Of a stretch of 7,683 bases of DNA, positions 7,456-7,683 are shown piece by piece. Position numbers and translations under genes: made by a program. The stretch is from NCBI GenBank assembly GCA_017622255.1, contig JAGARL010000071.1:1-7683 (forward strand). The letters are read 5' to 3'. Position 1 is the first letter of the stretch. The number at the start of each line of letters is the position of its first letter. This DNA is from Methanocorpusculum sp. GTDB taxonomy: Archaea > Halobacteriota > Methanomicrobia > Methanomicrobiales > Methanocorpusculaceae. The notes beneath the pieces were generated by a model that did no database searches, was not told the DNA's origin, and saw only the letters and a list, made by a program, of their open reading frames with translations.

Positions 7456-7468
7456 CGAAATTATTTCG
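7456..7468. repeat. Perfect 13-base palindrome CGAAATTATTTCG
   Basis: Two 6-base arms, CGAAAT and ATTTCG, flank a single T. It overlaps a TTCGAA site (7465-7470) and abuts the TATA-like element, so it lies at about the expected start site of a minus-strand transcript. It may be a regulator-binding site for the GNAT operon; it is too short to be sure. Confidence 0.45.
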
Positions 7469-7485
7469 AAGCTTATTTATGCTTC
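7468..7485 (-). promoter_or_regulatory. Candidate TATA/BRE element for the GNAT operon, possibly bidirectional
   Basis: The sequence GAAGCTTATTTATGCTTC has 5-bp inverted arms around an AT-rich core. On the minus strand the core reads ATAAATAA, preceded by GAAGC, giving a possible TATA box with a purine-rich BRE; transcription would start near 7450 and leave a leader of about 57 bases before the GNAT ATG. On the plus strand the core reads TTATTTAT, preceded by CGAAG, and would start a transcript near 7502. The layout is visible; promoter activity in either direction is inferred. Confidence 0.35.
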
Positions 7486-7500
7486 TGGATACAACTATGT

Positions 7501-7570
7501 TACCTCGCAAGTCAGACAGTCACTCACCTTGAGTGAACTGGATCTGAGGCCTTGCCATGCTTTACTTTCT
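7501..7570 (+). ncRNA. Candidate small structured RNA or leader hairpin
   Basis: Bases 7507-7555 fold into one long hairpin of 20 Watson-Crick pairs: GCAAG with CTTGC (7507-7511 with 7551-7555), TCAGA with TCTGA (7512-7516 with 7543-7547), CAG with CTG (7517-7519 with 7538-7540) and TCACTCA with TGAGTGA (7520-7526 with 7530-7536), closed by the loop CCT. All unpaired bases are on the 3' arm, in bulges of 1, 2 and 3 bases (7537; 7541-7542; 7548-7550). A TATA-like box (7473-7480) lies about 26 bases before the start of this segment, and a T-rich stretch (TTTACTTTCTT, 7561-7571) follows the hairpin, so the layout suits a short transcript of about 65-70 bases. No family is recognised: I found no ACA box and no proper C box. 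It could equally be a leader of a downstream gene or a DNA element. Confidence 0.3.
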
Positions 7571-7591
7571 TCGAAGCAAGTTGCTTCGAAG
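7569..7591. repeat. Perfect 11-bp inverted repeat (1-base spacer), candidate operator
   Basis: CTTCGAAGCAA (7569-7579) and TTGCTTCGAAG (7581-7591) are exact reverse complements separated by one G. Each arm contains its own TTCGAA palindrome, so the site is nested. The right arm runs directly into the TATA-like TTTATAAG (7594-7601) and would overlap its BRE, a placement typical of archaeal repressor operators. The repeat is seen directly; the operator role is inferred. Confidence 0.6.
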
Positions 7592-7601
7592 GGTTTATAA
7601 G
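7587..7601 (+). promoter_or_regulatory. Candidate archaeal promoter (BRE plus TATA box)
   Basis: CGAAGGG followed by TTTATAAG fits the archaeal BRE and TATA layout seen in methanogens. Transcription would begin near 7622-7624. It points to the right, toward the window edge, and would drive whatever plus-strand gene lies there. The BRE half is inside the 23-base inverted repeat, suggesting control by a DNA-binding protein. Confidence 0.4.
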
Positions 7602-7606
7602 TTCTA

Positions 7607-7683
7607 ATGACTAATATGTTAGAGCACCTTTCTGAGATGAAATATCTCGAGAAAGCTTCTCTCTTCGAACTTCGGTTCGAAGG
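7607..7683 (+). CDS. Possible 5' end of an unknown gene (cut by window edge)
   Basis: An open frame starts at an ATG at 7607, with further in-frame ATGs at 7616 and 7637, and runs 25 codons to the edge without a stop. An in-frame TAA sits just upstream at 7598, and the other two plus frames are closed. The peptide begins MTNMLEHLSEMKYLEKASLF and looks like a charged amphipathic start; I do not recognise it. The promoter-like element just upstream points the right way, but its predicted start site (about 7622-7624) lies after the first two ATGs, which would favour the ATG at 7637. No Shine-Dalgarno is clear. A 25-codon open stretch is easily due to chance, and two hairpins lie within it, so this is weak. 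Confidence 0.3.
   Translation, partial: MTNMLEHLSEMKYLEKASLFELRFE
7629..7654. repeat. Imperfect hairpin with a one-base bulge
   Basis: TTTCTGAGAT (7629-7638) pairs with ATCTCGAGAAA (7644-7654) apart from one extra G in the right arm, leaving the loop GAAAT. It lies close to the expected start of a transcript from the TATA-like box at 7594-7601, so it could structure the 5' end of that RNA. Confidence 0.4.
7663..7682. repeat. Perfect 8-bp hairpin with a TTCG loop
   Basis: CTTCGAAC (7663-7670) and GTTCGAAG (7675-7682) are exact reverse complements around TTCG. If transcribed rightward it forms a cUUCGg tetraloop, one of the most stable RNA loops; leftward, the loop would be CGAA. Each arm carries another TTCGAA site. 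It sits one base from the end of the window. Confidence 0.55.

Larger units (their letters stand above)
7495..7683 (-). other. Open frame without a start, entering from the right edge
   Basis: Read on the minus strand from base 7683, one frame stays open for 62 codons to a TAG at 7497-7495. It contains no ATG, so if real it would be the C-terminal end of a gene lying to the right of the window. The translation is rich in Ser, Cys and Arg (for example YKPFEATCFEESKAWQG) and matches no family I know. It conflicts with the plus-strand reading of the same bases and passes through all the right-hand inverted repeats. An open run of this length arises by chance fairly often, so I record it without calling a gene. 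Confidence 0.15.

Noticed and set aside
7497..7532. An 11-codon ORF (MLPRKSDSHSP) after the TATA-like box at 7473-7480
   Set aside because: Too short and without supporting features; it overlaps the left arm of the hairpin. It could be a leader peptide but nothing supports that.
7507..7570. C/D-box or H/ACA guide RNA
   Set aside because: There is a CTGA (7544-7547) but no credible C box near a 5' end, no ACA box after the hairpin and no clear kink-turn.
7456..7683. CRISPR array or tRNA gene as the explanation of the repeats
   Set aside because: The repeats are inverted, unequal in length and irregularly spaced, and no cloverleaf or T-arm could be assembled.

Overview
The window most likely comes from a mesophilic methanogenic archaeon of the Methanomicrobiales type, perhaps near Methanocorpusculum; the genus is a guess. 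Three things point to an archaeon: an archaeal-type THUMP tRNA (guanine10-N2) methyltransferase, starts that mostly lack Shine-Dalgarno sequences, and TATA/BRE-like promoter elements. The mutS-mutL pair is of bacterial type; such pairs occur in a subset of methanogens and are usually read as acquired from bacteria.

Layout from left to right. (1) On the minus strand, mutS (44-2647) is complete and is followed, with a 1-base TAATG overlap, by the first 14 codons of mutL, which leaves the window at base 1. (2) An 84-bp divergent intergenic region (2648-2731) separates mutS from a plus-strand 12-helix MFS transporter (2732-3811). (3) A minus-strand cluster of four genes runs from 7393 to 3650: a GNAT acetyltransferase, a soluble DUF2156 (LPG-synthase C-domain) protein, the tRNA G10 methyltransferase, and a conserved-looking protein of unknown function with a PD-(D/E)XK-nuclease-like region. 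Spacings are 0, 19 and 2 bases, so this is very probably one operon. The last gene runs tail-to-tail 162 bases into the MFS gene, giving an unusually long convergent coding overlap. (4) The right-hand 290 bases (7394-7683) hold no securely called gene but are dense in inverted repeats: five TTCGAA palindromes, a perfect 11-bp inverted repeat next to a TATA-like box, a 20-bp hairpin with bulges on one arm only, and a cUUCGg-capped hairpin at the very edge. Partial reading frames run off the edge on both strands.

How the genes may work together. MutS and MutL form the mismatch-repair pair. The four-gene operon joins tRNA modification with two acyl/aminoacyl-transferase-fold proteins and a possible, perhaps catalytically altered, nuclease-fold protein; the functional link is inferred only from gene order. 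The right-hand repeat region looks regulatory, or could encode a small structured RNA. It is the least explained part of the window, together with the long convergent overlap.
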